Below, one piece after another: positions 10,025 to 22,799 of a stretch of 64,000 nucleotides of DNA. Every line of letters begins with the position of its first letter. Positions within the stretch are counted from its first letter, which is position 1. The notes beneath the pieces were generated by a model. It saw nothing but the letters and a program-made list of their open reading frames with translations. It did not search any database and was not told where the DNA came from. Made by a program: the position numbers and the translations under genes. Source of the stretch: Bagarius yarrelli (Eukaryota; Chordata; Actinopteri; Siluriformes; Sisoridae). The stretch covers positions 1,392,501 through 1,456,500 of the forward strand of contig VCAZ01000075.1 in NCBI GenBank assembly GCA_005784505.1. The letters run 5' to 3'.

Positions 10025-12257
10025 TAGAACGAATATAATCCTTTTTCCACATGCAGAGCACTGTACTAGTGGACTCGGAACACCTCAGTTGTATCACTAC
10101 ATATCAGTATACTGTATACTTAAACAGATTTTTCAATTAAATACAAAATCAACAACTTACCATTTAATGACTAACTGAAAAGTCAACGCATTATTGCGAT
10201 CTGTAAACATAACATGATAAATGAGAACTTCAACTAAGCAGATGTGATTTAAATGACTAACAATAACCATGGGAAATATAGTCAATGTGGTTAATGTAAC
10301 ATGACAGTAAACAAGCGTAAAAACACTGCTTAATTAAGTGATATTAAGACTTTGAATTTTTAAGTGTCTACCCAAGAATCACTTCCATCCTCAATCGTAT
10401 CAATTAACAATTGGGCCCCTATTTATACCTGCAAATTTCTTATTGGATTGTACATTAAAAAAAATGTAAAATCTGGACAGCATTTTCTGTGCACATGAAT
10501 AACCATATAGGAGCGGGTTGTTCTTTACAAATGTGGCATTGCAAGATAGAGGAAATATTTTCTCGATGCCTTATAGATAAATCTTCAACCAGATATACTG
10601 ATGGCCAGCCGAGTATGATTGATGGTATAATATCAGCTATCTCCAGTTTTAGGTTTAGGTTTCTGTTGGATTAGAAGCGCATGTTGAAAAGAAAGGATGT
10701 TCGACTCTTGTTTACGCATTGGGCTGGAACAACAACTAAACACTGTTGTTCAAAAAACCACTATGTTGCTTCACCGTCCGCTTCTGTTTTAACAACTATC
10801 TTCAGGTTACCTAGTATCTGAAACTACACAGGGTCATTAACAAGAATATAAACATTCTCTGTTAAAAGTGTTAGGCAATATATTATTTCTTAACAGAATC
10901 AAACTGACTATCATTTAAAAAGAAAAATTACATAATATGCTTCTTATTAAGTGAAAACGGGCGGTGAGGACAATTTATGTTGTACAGGTTCTGCTAAATT
11001 ACCAAATTAATACAAAACATCCGTTATGAGCACACCACAGACTGTCCGGTAGCTACATCTCCGTGCTTTAAAGTTTTGCTTTTTGCATCCTATTGACATC
11101 ACATTATCAACTGTCATTCACAAACATAAAATCAACATTTGCCATTCGTGAATTGATTCAGAATCGTCTGCGTCTTTATCGCAATGCATCTAATAATCTA
11201 ATTTTTCCCCTAGAGATAAACTATTACATCAATAAATTATTACTCTTATAACAGCAAGTTTTATAAGACTGCAATTAAGAGTCCAAGTGTTTCTGAAGAA
11301 AAAAAAATCCCGGTGCTGTCCTTGGTCCTGAAACTCGGCTACTATGCAAGATTTAGCCATAGTGTTTTGGACTGTTGAAAGCAGCTAGTGGCTTATGATC
11401 GCTCCCAGCTGCAGCTACTCACTTCATCCCTAGAGTGGCTACAAAAGCTCTACTTCAACACTAGCAAGGTAGGTGGAACATCAGATAAGTTCTCTGGCCT
11501 TTTTATTTTCTTTTCTTGCCCACCAGAAAAAAAAAAGTCCCTGAGGGCAGTCTTTACTGCAGTTAATGTCTTACCAGGTAACAAAAACAAGTGAAAATCA
11601 CCCACTGCTGATACAAATAACTCGCATGTATATCTAGAATATTATTGTGGAGACTTCTTTCAAAGTTTTGACTACAGTCACAGAAGTGTACAAGAACAAA
11701 CATACCGATGTAGACCTGTAAATTTTACACAATTCTATCTTCATCCCTTAAAAACTAAAAAAATGAAATACAAATGAACACAATAAGATATTAGTTGAAA
11801 GGACTCCCTGATGATGTTCTGCTTATTAGGCACTAGCAAGTAGAGACTTGACCTGACTATTGACTCCAATGGGCTCTCAAGCAAATGGTCCTGACCTGTT
11901 GCCCCCATGAGACACCTTGCTGCTTCTATAAATTAATACCATAGAATTTTACAGCTCTCCGTGGGTTCAGAAATGGCACTGCTGCCTTTGCACCGCATGG
12001 AATGGACACAGAAGGTCAGCAATTTTATTTCTCTGCCAGAGTAATAAACCAGACATGATATGCCAGCTAAGAAGCAGCTTGTGAAAATGCTTTTTTGATA
12101 GTATATCAAGCTAAGTCAAGTTTAGCAAAAATTAATTGTACTTAATTAAACATTGAAGACTATACAGTGTGATTTTACATGTGATGATTCATATTTTTTA
12201 TTCGTATCTTTTTTTTAATGTTTTCAATATTGCGTGACTCTAAAGTAAATATATTAA
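10025..12257. other. AT-rich sequence, nothing recognised
   Basis: No coding homology, structural RNA or repeat was identified. Short frames such as 10489-10674 and 11388-11594 have no known motif. Confidence 0.55.
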
Positions 12258-12385
12258 AGTGGAAGCTCAGTGTTTGAGGTGTTGACTGCTGATCAGCAGG
12301 TCATGGGTTTATTTACCAGTAACTCCAAGCGGAATCCTTGAACAATTCCCCTTAACTGCACCCTCAAATACCATAAATGTAATTT
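12258..12385 (+). repeat. Diverged tRNA-SINE copy
   Basis: The sequence gctcagtgtttgaggtgttgactgctgatcagcaggtcatgggttt, then ccttgaacaattccccttaactg and cataaatgtaat, follows the SINE plan seen at 62.2 kb (A box, anticodon-like stretch, B box, cccttaac core). It has many substitutions. Confidence 0.6.
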
Positions 12386-13722
12386 TTGTAACAACGATGC
12401 TTTTTCCAGTCAAAAATTAAAAAATTATGCAGCCATTGTTGTCGGTTATTTACTTTCTATAACTGACTACATTTGGAAGTGTTTTACATCTTATTCGAGA
12501 TTCACAGTTCTGTATTTCCGTCTAGAGAGAGGTCACTAACACATTTTCAGAATCTTATGTAAGCAAATATTTTCAACAAAAGTACAGTCTTATATAATAC
12601 ATTTTTCACACACACACACACACACACACAGGAAGGGCAAAAGCCATACTACGTCTTTTTTTTGGTGTGACTGTTAGGCAAAGCTGTTTCTATCTATATA
12701 AACACTTCAATCAACATAAATAGCAAAAGAACAATTGTGCAACAAGCTGCGTTCATTAATGGACTTAATAATTGTGTCCGTTTAAGCAAGCCAGGATGAT
12801 TTCTTGGATTGGTTCTGCTGGCATTTTATTTCTTTCTTTCTTTCACTGGTTCCAATAGGCAGATAATCCTGCAGTGTATAATCCTGTTTGACTAAATTTC
12901 TCCATGCAGTCTGTCAACACAGCTGTCCCCAATCCTTACACACTCGTCTAAAATACTGATTAAGTGGAATGTCAAGATTTTGCATATACACTTGTAATTA
13001 CCTTAAATACATTATATAACATTCTGACTGATACAATATTTTTTTTTTTAAAAAAAGGACAGTTTGACACATTCAATCACTGCCCATGGCAAAAATGATC
13101 TTTGGCCTCCAATCCCATCTATTAGAAAGAAATATGACTGAGCATTCATTAAAGAGGACCAAAAATGTAAATGCTCTGAAACAGGAATCAGTCTGCATCA
13201 GGATTTAGATGTGGTAAAGATATTATGGTTAAAAAGAGTTTCCAGCAGAGATTTGGGATGACTCACTGCTCAGTGGGTGCCAATCAAGTTAGCGAATGCT
13301 TATTAAGGACACGTTAATAGCAACTGTAATATTTTTTTCTGTTCAAAGGCCAAAAAAAAAAAAAAACGGCAAAAAAGGGCAAGCAGGACTGAGCCAGTTA
13401 AAGATTTAGAAATGGTGCTTCAGCGGAGAAACCAGAGATTAGAAGCAACAAACTGTCACAAGATCTAAAATTAAGCAACCGAGAGCTTTAAACAAGTGAA
13501 GGAAATTTGCAGTGGGAAATGAGAAAAAAGCAGAGAAGAGACTGGTTTGGTTCCAAGTAAAGAAGTATTGTTTTATGTATTTACTTACTGACTTATTTTC
13601 TGAGGTCTGCTTTGTATAATATTTTATTTCCATTTTCTTTCAATTTTAATTGTCAATTTCTACAAGTAATCCACAGCTTCTGTGAAGTTAAAATCTCAAA
13701 TTATATTTCAGTGGCAATTTAC
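12386..13722. other. Non-coding stretch with a (CA)n repeat and short A-tracts
   Basis: No coding homology. A (CA)n microsatellite is listed separately. Poly-A/T tracts occur near 13040 and 13352. Confidence 0.55.
12607..12630. repeat. (CA)n microsatellite
   Basis: Twelve perfect CA units. Confidence 0.95.
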
Positions 13723-13849
13723 AGCACCACCTGTCACTGTCACTGCTGGGCCCTGAGTAAGGCCTTTAAACCCAAACTGCCCAGTTGAATATATGCAAAT
13801 CACTTAAAATAGAGTCATTTGTTAAATCCCAGAAATGTACAATGTAAAT
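13723..13849 (+). repeat. SINE fragment, 3' two-thirds
   Basis: Reads cactgctgggccctgagtaaggcctttaa, then cccagttgaatatatgcaa and a terminal aatgtacaatgtaaatgg. It corresponds to the body and tail of the main SINE; the tRNA head is missing. Confidence 0.7.
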
Positions 13850-13918
13850 GGAACAGACTAAGACTAAACTTTATTTTAATTCTCCATCATAGAAAATTGT
13901 CTAGGACCAAAAACTGTT

Positions 13919-14191
13919 ATGATTAGTACAAGCAGTAGTAGTATAAGTAGCAGTATGAGTAGTTGTGTGAGTAGTTGTGTGAGTAGAAGTACTAGTAGGA
14001 TGAGTAGTAGTAGTAGTATGAGTAAAAGTAGTAGTAGTATAAGTAGTTGTATGAGTAGAAGTAGTGGTAGTATGAGTAAAAGTAGTAGCAGGATGACAAG
14101 TAGTAGTAGCATGAGTAGTTGTATAAGTAGAAGTAGTAGAATGAGGAGTAGAAGGAGTAATAGGATGAGGAGTAGAAGGAGTAGTAAGTGA
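13919..14191. repeat. Degenerate (AGT)n trinucleotide array
   Basis: About 270 bases built from agt, aga, ata and atg triplets with scattered tgt. Because the unit is three bases long, the plus strand stays open as a serine-rich frame (M-I-S-T-S-S-S-S...) from 13919 to 14191, and the minus strand as a leucine/isoleucine-rich frame (13876-14112). Both are consequences of the repeat. I see no flanking exon, splice sites or other domain to suggest a real protein. Confidence 0.85.
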
Positions 14192-14277
14192 GTACAGTTC
14201 AGTGTACTTTGAAAAATTAAAAATGTATGCTAAAATGATTGTTTTTCTAAGTTGAGAAAGGTAAATGAGTTTTATCA

Positions 14278-14405
14278 GTGTTTTACATTATCCAGAGCGA
14301 CTTACATTTATCTCATTCATACAACTGAGTAATTGAGGGTTAAGGGCCCAACAGTGGTGAGGCTGGGAATCCAACTGGGAATCCAACTGGGAATCCACCT
14401 TTCCA
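14278..14405 (-). repeat. SINE copy (minus) carrying a triplicated 12-mer
   Basis: Contains the inverse of the SINE tail and core (ttatccagagcgacttacatttatctcattcatacaactgag; gggttaagggccc). The part near the B box holds ctgggaatccaa three times in tandem (about 14363-14398), a local expansion not seen in the other copies. Confidence 0.8.
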
Positions 14406-15669
14406 CAGTTGCTCACAATATTTTCAATTTATATAAAATAGCAAGCAAAGATTCATTTTTTTCATATTTTTTAAATTATTGTTACAGAAAGACTATGAGG
14501 TAATGGCTGTATTTCTGTAGCATAAATGAAGTCAACATTAGTAAACAAAAATGAACTTTGGAGGTGATGCCAACCTATACAGTATCAAAGCACCCTACTG
14601 TTTTATCATTGACACTTTATTACACTGTTATAACACATCAAGAAATAACGAGAAGCCCTTTTGTTTTTGCACTACACGTCTTCTCTAATTAGTATTCACA
14701 GTCAGGGAAGAGAGAGCAGGCTAAAGAGCTTTGACCTTGATGTCATAAAGCCTTGTCCTTCACCTTTTCTAATAAATTAGATTATGGTTTTCAAATATCT
14801 GCTCCTGGATCTTGATCTTTCTCTATTTTATAGACACCATTAAACATAGGTACGACTCAAGAGTATGCCATTAAACTTTGCCAGCTAAACCTTTTGGGGA
14901 AGGTTTTAGGAAGCTGATTGTAGCTTTCCACGTTTCAAAAGACAGCAAAAATAATAAATCCCTAACCTGACGGAGACAGAGAGGAATCCATAATGCAGGT
15001 TTTGGCTTTAGCAATTCTATTATAGGGAAAATAGAAAAACGTGGTCAGTAAACGAGCTAAGGTCAATACACAATAATGGGTAGAGAGAGTCGCAAACCAA
15101 ACAAAATCTGAAGGACAAAACTCAGAAACCAGACATAGCACAAAATCATAACCATAAATACAGAGACACAAAAAATAAACGCTTAATAAGTAGACAGGCT
15201 AACAATAATTATCTTACTTAGCTTATAAAGGCTAGCGGCAGGAAGTGACACCGAAAGTGAAGCTGAATACCCTTAATTCATTGTGTACCTAATCTAAGAC
15301 AAAGCAAAACCTTGCAATAAAACATTGACTATTCACTTAATATTAAATGTACACAGGTCTCAGCGGTTCATGGATAATGCTGTATTGGCCTTAGGGTCTA
15401 TTGAAAGCAGCCTGAATCATTACAGTTTAAATCATGATAGTGGACCGTGCAAGAGAAACAATATAAACACATTAACCCTGAATTCTGTCAAAAGTTAGCT
15501 CATAAATGTGTAGTCTTGAAAATGTTTTCAATATATACTCTCAAACCAACACTTTACTTTAATAAGCATCATCCCACAGAGGGCTGGAAGATTAGAGAAC
15601 GACAATGGCAACCCATCGAGCAAAACAACCCATCGAAAAATTTACGAATTCTAATCTATCTATACTAAC
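14406..15669. other. Non-coding sequence, possible conserved block
   Basis: No gene is recognised. Around 14690-14780 the sequence is less AT-rich and contains TGACCTTGA (14732-14740), the consensus half-site of ERR/NR5A nuclear receptors; function is unproven. Confidence 0.45.
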
Positions 15670-15745
15670 AAAAAAAAAAAAAACAAAAAAAAACAAAAAA
15701 AAAAAAAAAAAAAAAAATTTTTTTAAGGTTAGTTTTAGTGTTTGG

Positions 15746-15783
<38 letters not shown>
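15670..15783. repeat. Poly-A tract followed by an (AT)n microsatellite
   Basis: Poly-A with three C interruptions (15670-15717), a short unique spacer, then a perfect (AT)n run at 15749-15783. The frame at 15592-15867 on the minus strand (poly-F then I-Y-I-Y) is only these repeats. Confidence 0.95.
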
Positions 15784-15787
<4 letters not shown>

Positions 15788-16984
15788 TAAATTCCACTGT
15801 GGTTGATGGCATTTCTTTTCACACAGATGTTCACACTATTTTTGGAAACAGTGCCATTCCCAAGCATCCCGAAATAGTATTTCTATACTCGCAAACACAA
15901 GGGAGGACCAAGACTTGACATGCGCAGCTGTAAACAAGATTACAATACGACTCAATGTGATTACGCTTTGTGTAGTTAACAGTATGCGATAAAGACTTTA
16001 GTAATGGTCCACTGCACAACATATTAAAGCATAAATCATGGCTCTAAGCAAAAATACCACACTTGGTGGCTTTATACCAGCTACATATTATTCACTGATT
16101 GAGGGATGCAAGTCAATGATTTTACAATCAGTAGTATCGGATAAAGAGTTCTGTGTTACTATCCAACATTACTTACAGCTAAATAAATGGAGGGCTGGAT
16201 AATAAGAGACAATGAGACTAAGATAAAATGAGTTTGTAAATAAAACCCTCTGGCTTCCGCTTGCTAGCACCCAGGCACATTAGTGCTCCCCATCATTAGC
16301 TTCACAAGCTGTAATTTAAAGAAATGTGTGATCCTTTGGGAAATAGAGAGACTCAAAGCAAAAAACTTTTTTTCCCTCTCCAATTTATCAACTGGCATTT
16401 TTCTTTTATTGAGACACACTATGAATACTTGCAACTTTTTAATGGGGAAACTTTTTAATTCCAAGTGGACCAAAAAAAAAAAAAAACACAGTCAAAGGGA
16501 AGTAGTAACTCAAAAATAATAATGTAAATATGTAGAACAAAAGTGGGTTTTTGGGGGTTTTTTTTAGAATTTTTTTGTATGTCCTCAAAACTAACAGTTA
16601 ATAATAATTTTAATCAACACTAAAGTTGACCTAGTCAACCAACATTTTCAGCAATATGACAAAAGATCTATTGATGGTTTATTGGCAAGGGCAATTCAGT
16701 AGCACTGGGGACAACGGGTTTGATGTTCTAGGGGTGGAATAGTTTTTATTTAAAGTTATCAGTAATGGCTATTTCTATACATCATACACAAACCCATAAT
16801 TTCAGAAAAGTTAGAAAACGTTTTAAAAATGCATTTGAAAACAAAAATTCATAAATTGTCCATCCATTGAACCTTGAACAGAAAAAAAAAAAAAAAAATT
16901 TAGTGCTTTCCCTGACAAACAACTCTACTTTTGAATTTGTTCAAGCGACACACACACTAGTATTTTGGTGTAGTAAAATTTTTG
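15784..16984. other. AT-rich sequence, nothing recognised
   Basis: No coding homology. Short A-tracts lie near 16472 and 16882. Confidence 0.55.
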
Positions 16985-17038
16985 AACACAAAATAAACAC
17001 CGGTATTCGGTATGAACCAGTATACCGCCCAGCACTAC
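16985..17038 (-). mobile_element. hAT-type MITE end
   Basis: On the minus strand it reads tagtgctgggcggtatactgg then ttcataccgaataccgg, a widespread terminal motif of short non-autonomous fish elements. The partner end was not found, so this is a fragment. Confidence 0.5.
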
Positions 17039-17980
17039 ATAATGATATGATGCACATAGACTTTGCTGAGGAAAATAAAATCAAGCACCTTTTAGCCAAG
17101 TTCTAAGATATCTGATCTTATTTAAGATGCTAGCTACTGTGCCAACATCCCACATCAAAAACTATTTTGTTGAACTCTCTCAATCCACATTAACAATTTT
17201 GCTATGTAATGGTTTCAGCGTAAAGCGGGCTCAGTAGAAGGTTAAAAACTAGAGAGCCCTATTGATTTTACATACTATTAGCTGAAAATTGAGGGTGTCA
17301 TTAGCTATAAAGGGTTTAAGAACAAATGGCCTGGTCACGTTTTTTTTTTAAATAAACAACAATTAAGACACATTTTTCCTCATGTTGGTAAAGCTAGTTG
17401 ATGTCATTATTTTATCAACTTAAGAATCATATTTTACATTTTACATGTCATACATGCCAAGTCTGGTTAAAGGACATGTTGATTTATTTTCCGCCCTCAA
17501 TTAGTAGAACCAGGCCTCCTTATACAACACAAACTGAGTTAGTTTAGCTTTGAAATGGAAATCAATACGTAGTCATGCTTGGTATGCTTTTCAACTGGTT
17601 CAGGTATTAAAGACGACCTTCACAATGTTCTCGAAACCGTCAGTTGAGGGTTAAAGCTTTCCATTTAATCTACAGCACATCACAATCGCTTAGGCTGCCC
17701 TCATTTGGTTATCAATCACGGTAAAGTGTTCCCTCTACAATCATTTGGCTGTGCGTCTCTGCTGGCACCAGCTCTGTTTAAGGGTCTGACGGGAGCTGTT
17801 GCTGTAGAGATTAGCAATGCGGCAAAGCTTTGTTTAGCCCCGCTGAGATCTCAGATTACTAAAAAAAAGGATTACTTTATGAGTTTACCAGCGCTAAAAT
17901 GTTTAAATCAGCTGTTGATATCTTATTCCAGCAGCAACTAGAAATGGAACCTGAGCGGTTTTCAAAGAAATCTAGCATTT
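17039..17980. other. AT-rich sequence, nothing recognised
   Basis: No gene or repeat identified. The frame at 17705-17941 (78 codons) lacks any known motif. Confidence 0.5.
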
Positions 17981-17982
17981 AA

Positions 17983-18077
17983 GTTTACAGCATTTGGCAG
18001 ACGTCCTTATCCAGAGTGGCTTGGTCTTCGGCTTGGTATTCCAACACCCTAACCATGAGCCACCACTCCCCCACTAG
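17983..18077 (-). repeat. SINE fragment (minus) with internal deletion
   Basis: Starts with tttacagcatttggcagacg and ttatccagagtggctt (inverse of the SINE tail), then jumps to ggtattccaacaccctaaccatgagccaccac (inverse of the tRNA head). The central core is missing. Confidence 0.8.
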
Positions 18078-18834
18078 CACTGCAGTGAATACAATTTAAA
18101 ATTTTTTACATGAGCTAAATAATATATTTCATAGCAAACAAAACCATGTATGTCATACTCTGTACACACAGTGTCAACATTATGTACACACAGTGTCACT
18201 CTGTGTTCTTTGGTCTCGCCTTGGGTAGAGTTACTCTATCTGGCTAATAATTTCTCAGAGGAGTGTGACTTAAATGGAGTAAACATGACCTTACATAATA
18301 CCTTCTGGTTAGAGATCTGGATAAAAACGTACATCAGGCCCAATTTAATAATTGGTATTTGTCATATATAATCTCCATGTAAATGAAGAGGGAAGGGCAT
18401 TAGTATAAAGGGCAAGACAAACTAAAAACAGCCTAAAGAGGATTCAACCTTGTTCGATTTTCACAGAATGATATTACAAAAATAGTTCAGTTTTACAATA
18501 AATAGACGAATGAAAAAATTTTATTTTTTAAAAAGGAACATTTTTGATTTCATGTTTGCATTCCAGATCCGTGATATAAGGAAAGGAATCATAATGCAGA
18601 CCACCGTCAAATTACAGACCCAGTAACTTCTCCAAATTTGATACCCGACTAAAACACCCCAGTGGACATTCAGACAACATCAGGGGGCGTCTAAAATCTG
18701 ATAGCACCTAAGGGCATTTAAACATTAATGGTGGGCACAATAGAAACAGTGGCTTTATGTAAAAATTTGCCAAGTTTCCCCCCCCCAAGACATCAATCGC
18801 ACAGTTGAACAAATGCCGCTAAAATAAGGTGGAT
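18078..18834. other. Non-coding stretch with a short spaced repeat
   Basis: The 16-mer tgtacacacagtgtca is repeated closely at about 18162 (imperfect first base context) and 18184. Otherwise nothing is recognised. Confidence 0.5.
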
Positions 18835-19143
18835 TAAAGCTACACAATATATTGTTTCAGCATCGACATGCCGCGCCCAGATTATAATTGACTGCACCAA
18901 GGTTTAAAACGCACGTGATTTGTGGATTAATTGCAAAGTTAAATAATAGAATAAAAGTTTGGCGTTTGCATTTCCGTTGCTTTCCATTTATTTCATTTGC
19001 ATCGTTGCTCTATTCTATGCATAAGAACTCCCTTATAAACTCACCCTAATCATTCTGAAAAAATAAATTTTCCTAATATTGCAATATATAATCGCAAAAC
19101 AAAATATTAAAATGTCAGTTTTAATTTATAACGTGCAGCCCTA
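18835..19143. mobile_element. hAT-like MITE (309 bp) with 8-bp target duplication
   Basis: The left end, taaagctacacaatatattg, and the right end, inverse of tagggctgcacgttataa, are diverged inverted repeats of the widespread 'tagggctgcacgata' type. Flanks are AGGTGGAT (18827-18834) and ATGTGGAT (19144-19151), matching at 7 of 8 bases as expected for an old hAT insertion. There is no coding capacity; it would need transposase supplied in trans. Confidence 0.7.
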
Positions 19144-19151
19144 ATGTGGAT

Positions 19152-19654
19152 TATTTTCAGTACGACTTTATTCTTAACTATAAGAATAGCAGCAAATCAA
19201 AAGGCACATGCCTCTCACTAATTTTCTTACACCCAAAAGTATGATATTTGTTTAATATTTTATTGTAATCTGCAGCGGAGTTTGAAGATTTTTGCAAAAA
19301 AAAAAAAATTAAATCAAAAAAAGTTCGAAGGAATCAACGAATGTCAAAAAACATTTAGTGTATTTGCATGGAATGTGGCCTGGGGCATGTGGGGCAGTAA
19401 AGCGTTTCGACTTGACTTAGGGGGGCGTTCATGCAAAATGGGTTACGAACCACTGACCCAAGCAGTGATCAGACCTTCATACTTAAGCATGAGTCAAAGC
19501 AAAGTGCTGGAATATAACAGTAGTAATGGTAAAATACAATAATGACTTATGCAGCACAACGTCTGCTTACGTATTAGGAGGAAATTTTACACTATATTCA
19601 ATCATCAGGTTTTTTTTTTTTACCATCTTTATTCAGCTTTAGGATAACAGTTTT
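19152..19654. other. AT-rich sequence, nothing recognised
   Basis: The frame at 19282-19542 (86 codons) has no recognisable domain. Confidence 0.5.
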
Positions 19655-19730
19655 AAGATGCCACTGCTGGCCCTTGAGCAAGGTCTTTAACCCTCACCGG
19701 TTCATAGTTCAACACTCAATCATAAATGCA
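19655..19730 (+). repeat. Short SINE fragment
   Basis: Reads gccactgctggcccttgagcaaggtctttaaccctc, then gttcatagttcaacactcaatcataaatg. It is the central core of the main SINE without head or proper tail. Confidence 0.65.
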
Positions 19731-20793
19731 CAGAAAAGCCAAAAAAAATAGGTGGCAGCAGCATGAATGGGATTATCTGCACATGCCACTTGAGGCAAAT
19801 TTCAATTCAGCTTTTTCCCCAAATATTGTTTTTATGTGGATGGGAAACCTTTATATACAAGGGGTTACCCAAATGACAGTGAATGTAGTCTTTTAATAAT
19901 GAAAGCATATTGTCCTCTTCATTGTTTAGCTATTGACTGAATACACCATGTTCCTGTAATTACCCTGTGTTTTAACCCTTGTTCTATTGACTATGCCCAA
20001 AAGAAATCTTAATTGCTTGGAACAGAAAGATGTATTCCTTGATTATTTTATGCAACATTTATTAACCTTGGTTAAAACCTGGAGAGAAAAAAAATGGCAA
20101 TAAGATTAAAATGTCTCAACAGTCCTCAGGCGGAGTTCTATTCTCAGAGCAGTGGATTTGCCATTTTATTTCCCATTACTGCAAATTATTCTGGAAATGA
20201 TAATTTAGTATTGTAAAAATGAATGCAGTATGATCTTCCGTAATTCAGAGTAAGAATAAAAATCCTGAAACTTCCAAGACAAGAGACTGATTTATAATTT
20301 TAAAAAAAGCATTTGTGGAGTAATTAACACATTTTTGCGCAGGGGCACAGAATTTTATTGGCTTTTAAGGGCTATTACATTTCCAAATTTTGATATATAT
20401 CCATGCAAGTCAGATCTTTCATGTAAAGCAATGATTGGGCCAAATGAAAATAAGGAACTGCCTGCATGTGGGACGTGAAAAACATTTTTTTAGTTACGCA
20501 CTTGTGAATTTGCAAAACCTAAGACTTAAAACTGGGCCGAAAAACTAAAATCATATTGAATCAGGCAATGCCGAAATCGATAATGAGCTCTATAAATATG
20601 TAAATATTAATAGATATAAATAATTGATATTTACTCGAGTCTTCTAATAGCCAATGAACTCTAAAAAGACTAGTACACGCCTTTTGTGTAGAAGTTTAAG
20701 TAAAATGTGAATAATTAACTGAATGAAAAGATCTGCCGAGTCATTTTGGCGATACTCCTATACTGCTTACAACATTAACAGTTTATATATCCT
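19731..20793. other. AT-rich sequence, nothing recognised
   Basis: No gene, RNA or known repeat was identified. Confidence 0.5.
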
Positions 20794-20961
20794 GTGGGAC
20801 GCGGTAGTGCAGTGGTTAAGGTGCTGGAATGCTAACTGAAAGATCAGGGTTTGACCACCAAGTTGCCACTTCTGGCCCCCAATTGCTCAGTTGTATAAAA
20901 GAGATAAATGTAAGTCGCTCTGGATAAGGGCACCTGCCAAATGCTGTGAATGTGAATGTAA
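20794..20961 (+). repeat. tRNA-derived SINE, nearly complete
   Basis: Head gcggtagtgcagtggttaagg, B-box-like gggtttgacc, shortened centre, then cccaattgctcagttgtata and aagtcgctctggataagggc to the tail gaatgtgaatgtaaa. A short direct repeat ATATATC occurs at 20785-20791 and 20962-20968 and may be the target duplication, although the site is AT-rich. Confidence 0.85.
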
Positions 20962-21016
20962 ATATATCGAGATAAATATATTTATGAATCAATATGGTAA
21001 ACAAATTGCCCAGCCC
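20962..21016. mobile_element. Possible hAT MITE end
   Basis: Ends in gtaaacaaattgcccagccctgg; its inverse ccagggctgggcaattt is a typical MITE terminus. The other end is not visible. Confidence 0.35.
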
Positions 21017-22799
21017 TGGGGACAATTGGTTGCTTTGATGCAAAGTCTTTATTAGTTAAAATATTTGTCTATCCAATCGATTTGTCATCATTTATGCCAT
21101 AACTATGAAATCATCTTGTAAACTAGGGAATTTTATAGTATTTTTCCGCCCCCATCTCTGCGTGCTTGGAATTTCCTGTTGATGCAGCATTAAATATTGC
21201 CGAGTGCACGGTTCAGTTGTTGACAAGAATGAAACTGAACAAACAACTGCTGTAATAAATTTTTTAATAATTTGTAGATTCTGCATGCATTTGCATGTTG
21301 GGTTATGATAATGTATACCAAACGCAGTCTTCACATCATCCAAACAGGGGTATTGTGGGCCCCCAGGTAAGGCCTTTGGTATGCAAGAAAAATGGCAGAC
21401 CCTGACAAACCCCTTTGCATTCTTGACTCTAACGAACAGATGACATTTAAAGACTTTTGTTCTGTTAAGATCTGAGGCATTTCAGAAATCTTTCTCTGCC
21501 ACATCTTTTCCCTGCTCAGGTTTAATTCTTCCGCTATTGTTTCCACTTGACTGTTAGTCTAAGCATACAAGACTTGCATCACCATGGGCAAGTTGATTTA
21601 CCACCTATGCCATTTCTTGTAGCACCCCCTGATGTTTTGTGCAATAATTTATGACCACTTGTCAACTTTTTGCAAAGTTTTATTAGGGAGGCAAATAAAA
21701 AGTAAGACAATATCTGACAATATCATTTTCTATTAAATGCAGACCGACTTTAATGCACACAGACAGATAAAGGTTTTATGTAGGAGCTTTAGCAGAGAAA
21801 AAAAACCAACAAAAAAAACGTGTTTGCTGGCAGATCATTTTGCAGATTTTACTGACAAATCCTCTACTAGCATCATTCAAACTGCTCTATCTTTAGTGCT
21901 TCACACTTTTTAACTAATATATGGACTAAATTTTATTGGTTTATGGACAAGATTTAAATTCAGTAACAAAAGCAGCATAAGTGCATGCATCCAAGACCGT
22001 GACCCAGAACAGACTGGTAGAATGTCCAATTTTTATAAGTTGAGCCCTAGTCGGCGCTTGCCAAGCAGTACATTTTAAAGGACAATCCTCCCCTGTAATC
22101 AAGCCTGACATCTCTAACCAATTTCTTTAGGAAAAGGACAGATCCTTAAACAAATCTGCTCAATCATGCCTTCTCTTATTTTGCATCAACCCATAATTAG
22201 GTTTGGATTATTGTTTTTTTTTCTTCTGCGGGGGAACACAATTATGTGGCACAATCAGAAACAGCAGGATTGTTAATGGCACCTATTGGCCTTCAACCCA
22301 CTACCACCTTTGACTGCCTCCCCTTTTGTTCAACATCTCTTGAAAGATCTGCCAGTAATTAAGCGAGGATGCCAATATTTGCAAACTAGCTATATGGTAA
22401 ACTCCCCAATATGCTGTTTAAACATTCAGTCTTGCGCTTTTGGTGGTGGGATTTATGAGTTTACGAGTCCTTTGCAAATAAAAGGTTTACAACAAATGAT
22501 ACAAGAATGATTTCATCTTGTAAGGATGTACATTTGGGAAGAACAACACGTGTTTATTTGAATATGAATTACATTTTCATTGTACACATTTGACAGGAAA
22601 AGGGCTGAGCAGTCAGCAGAAAAAAAATACTAAGAAAGCAAATTGTCAAAAGTAATAAATGTTGAAATATGATGACTTTTGTGCAGATATGTAAACGTTT
22701 CCATTTTATCAACAGGGGCAACACATTACTTACATGTGCACCAAAGACAAAGATATTATATCTGCCCCACAGACATGGCCAGGGATTTTATGACATCTG
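21017..22799. other. Non-coding sequence, nothing firmly recognised
   Basis: Part of it (about 21140-21300) is less repetitive and could be constrained, but that cannot be judged from one sequence. The open frames at 21092-21546 (minus) and 22286-22510 (plus) show no known domain. Confidence 0.45.

Noticed and set aside
13919..14191. Poly-serine protein candidate
   Set aside because: The frame is open only because the DNA is a three-base repeat. The opposite strand is equally open.
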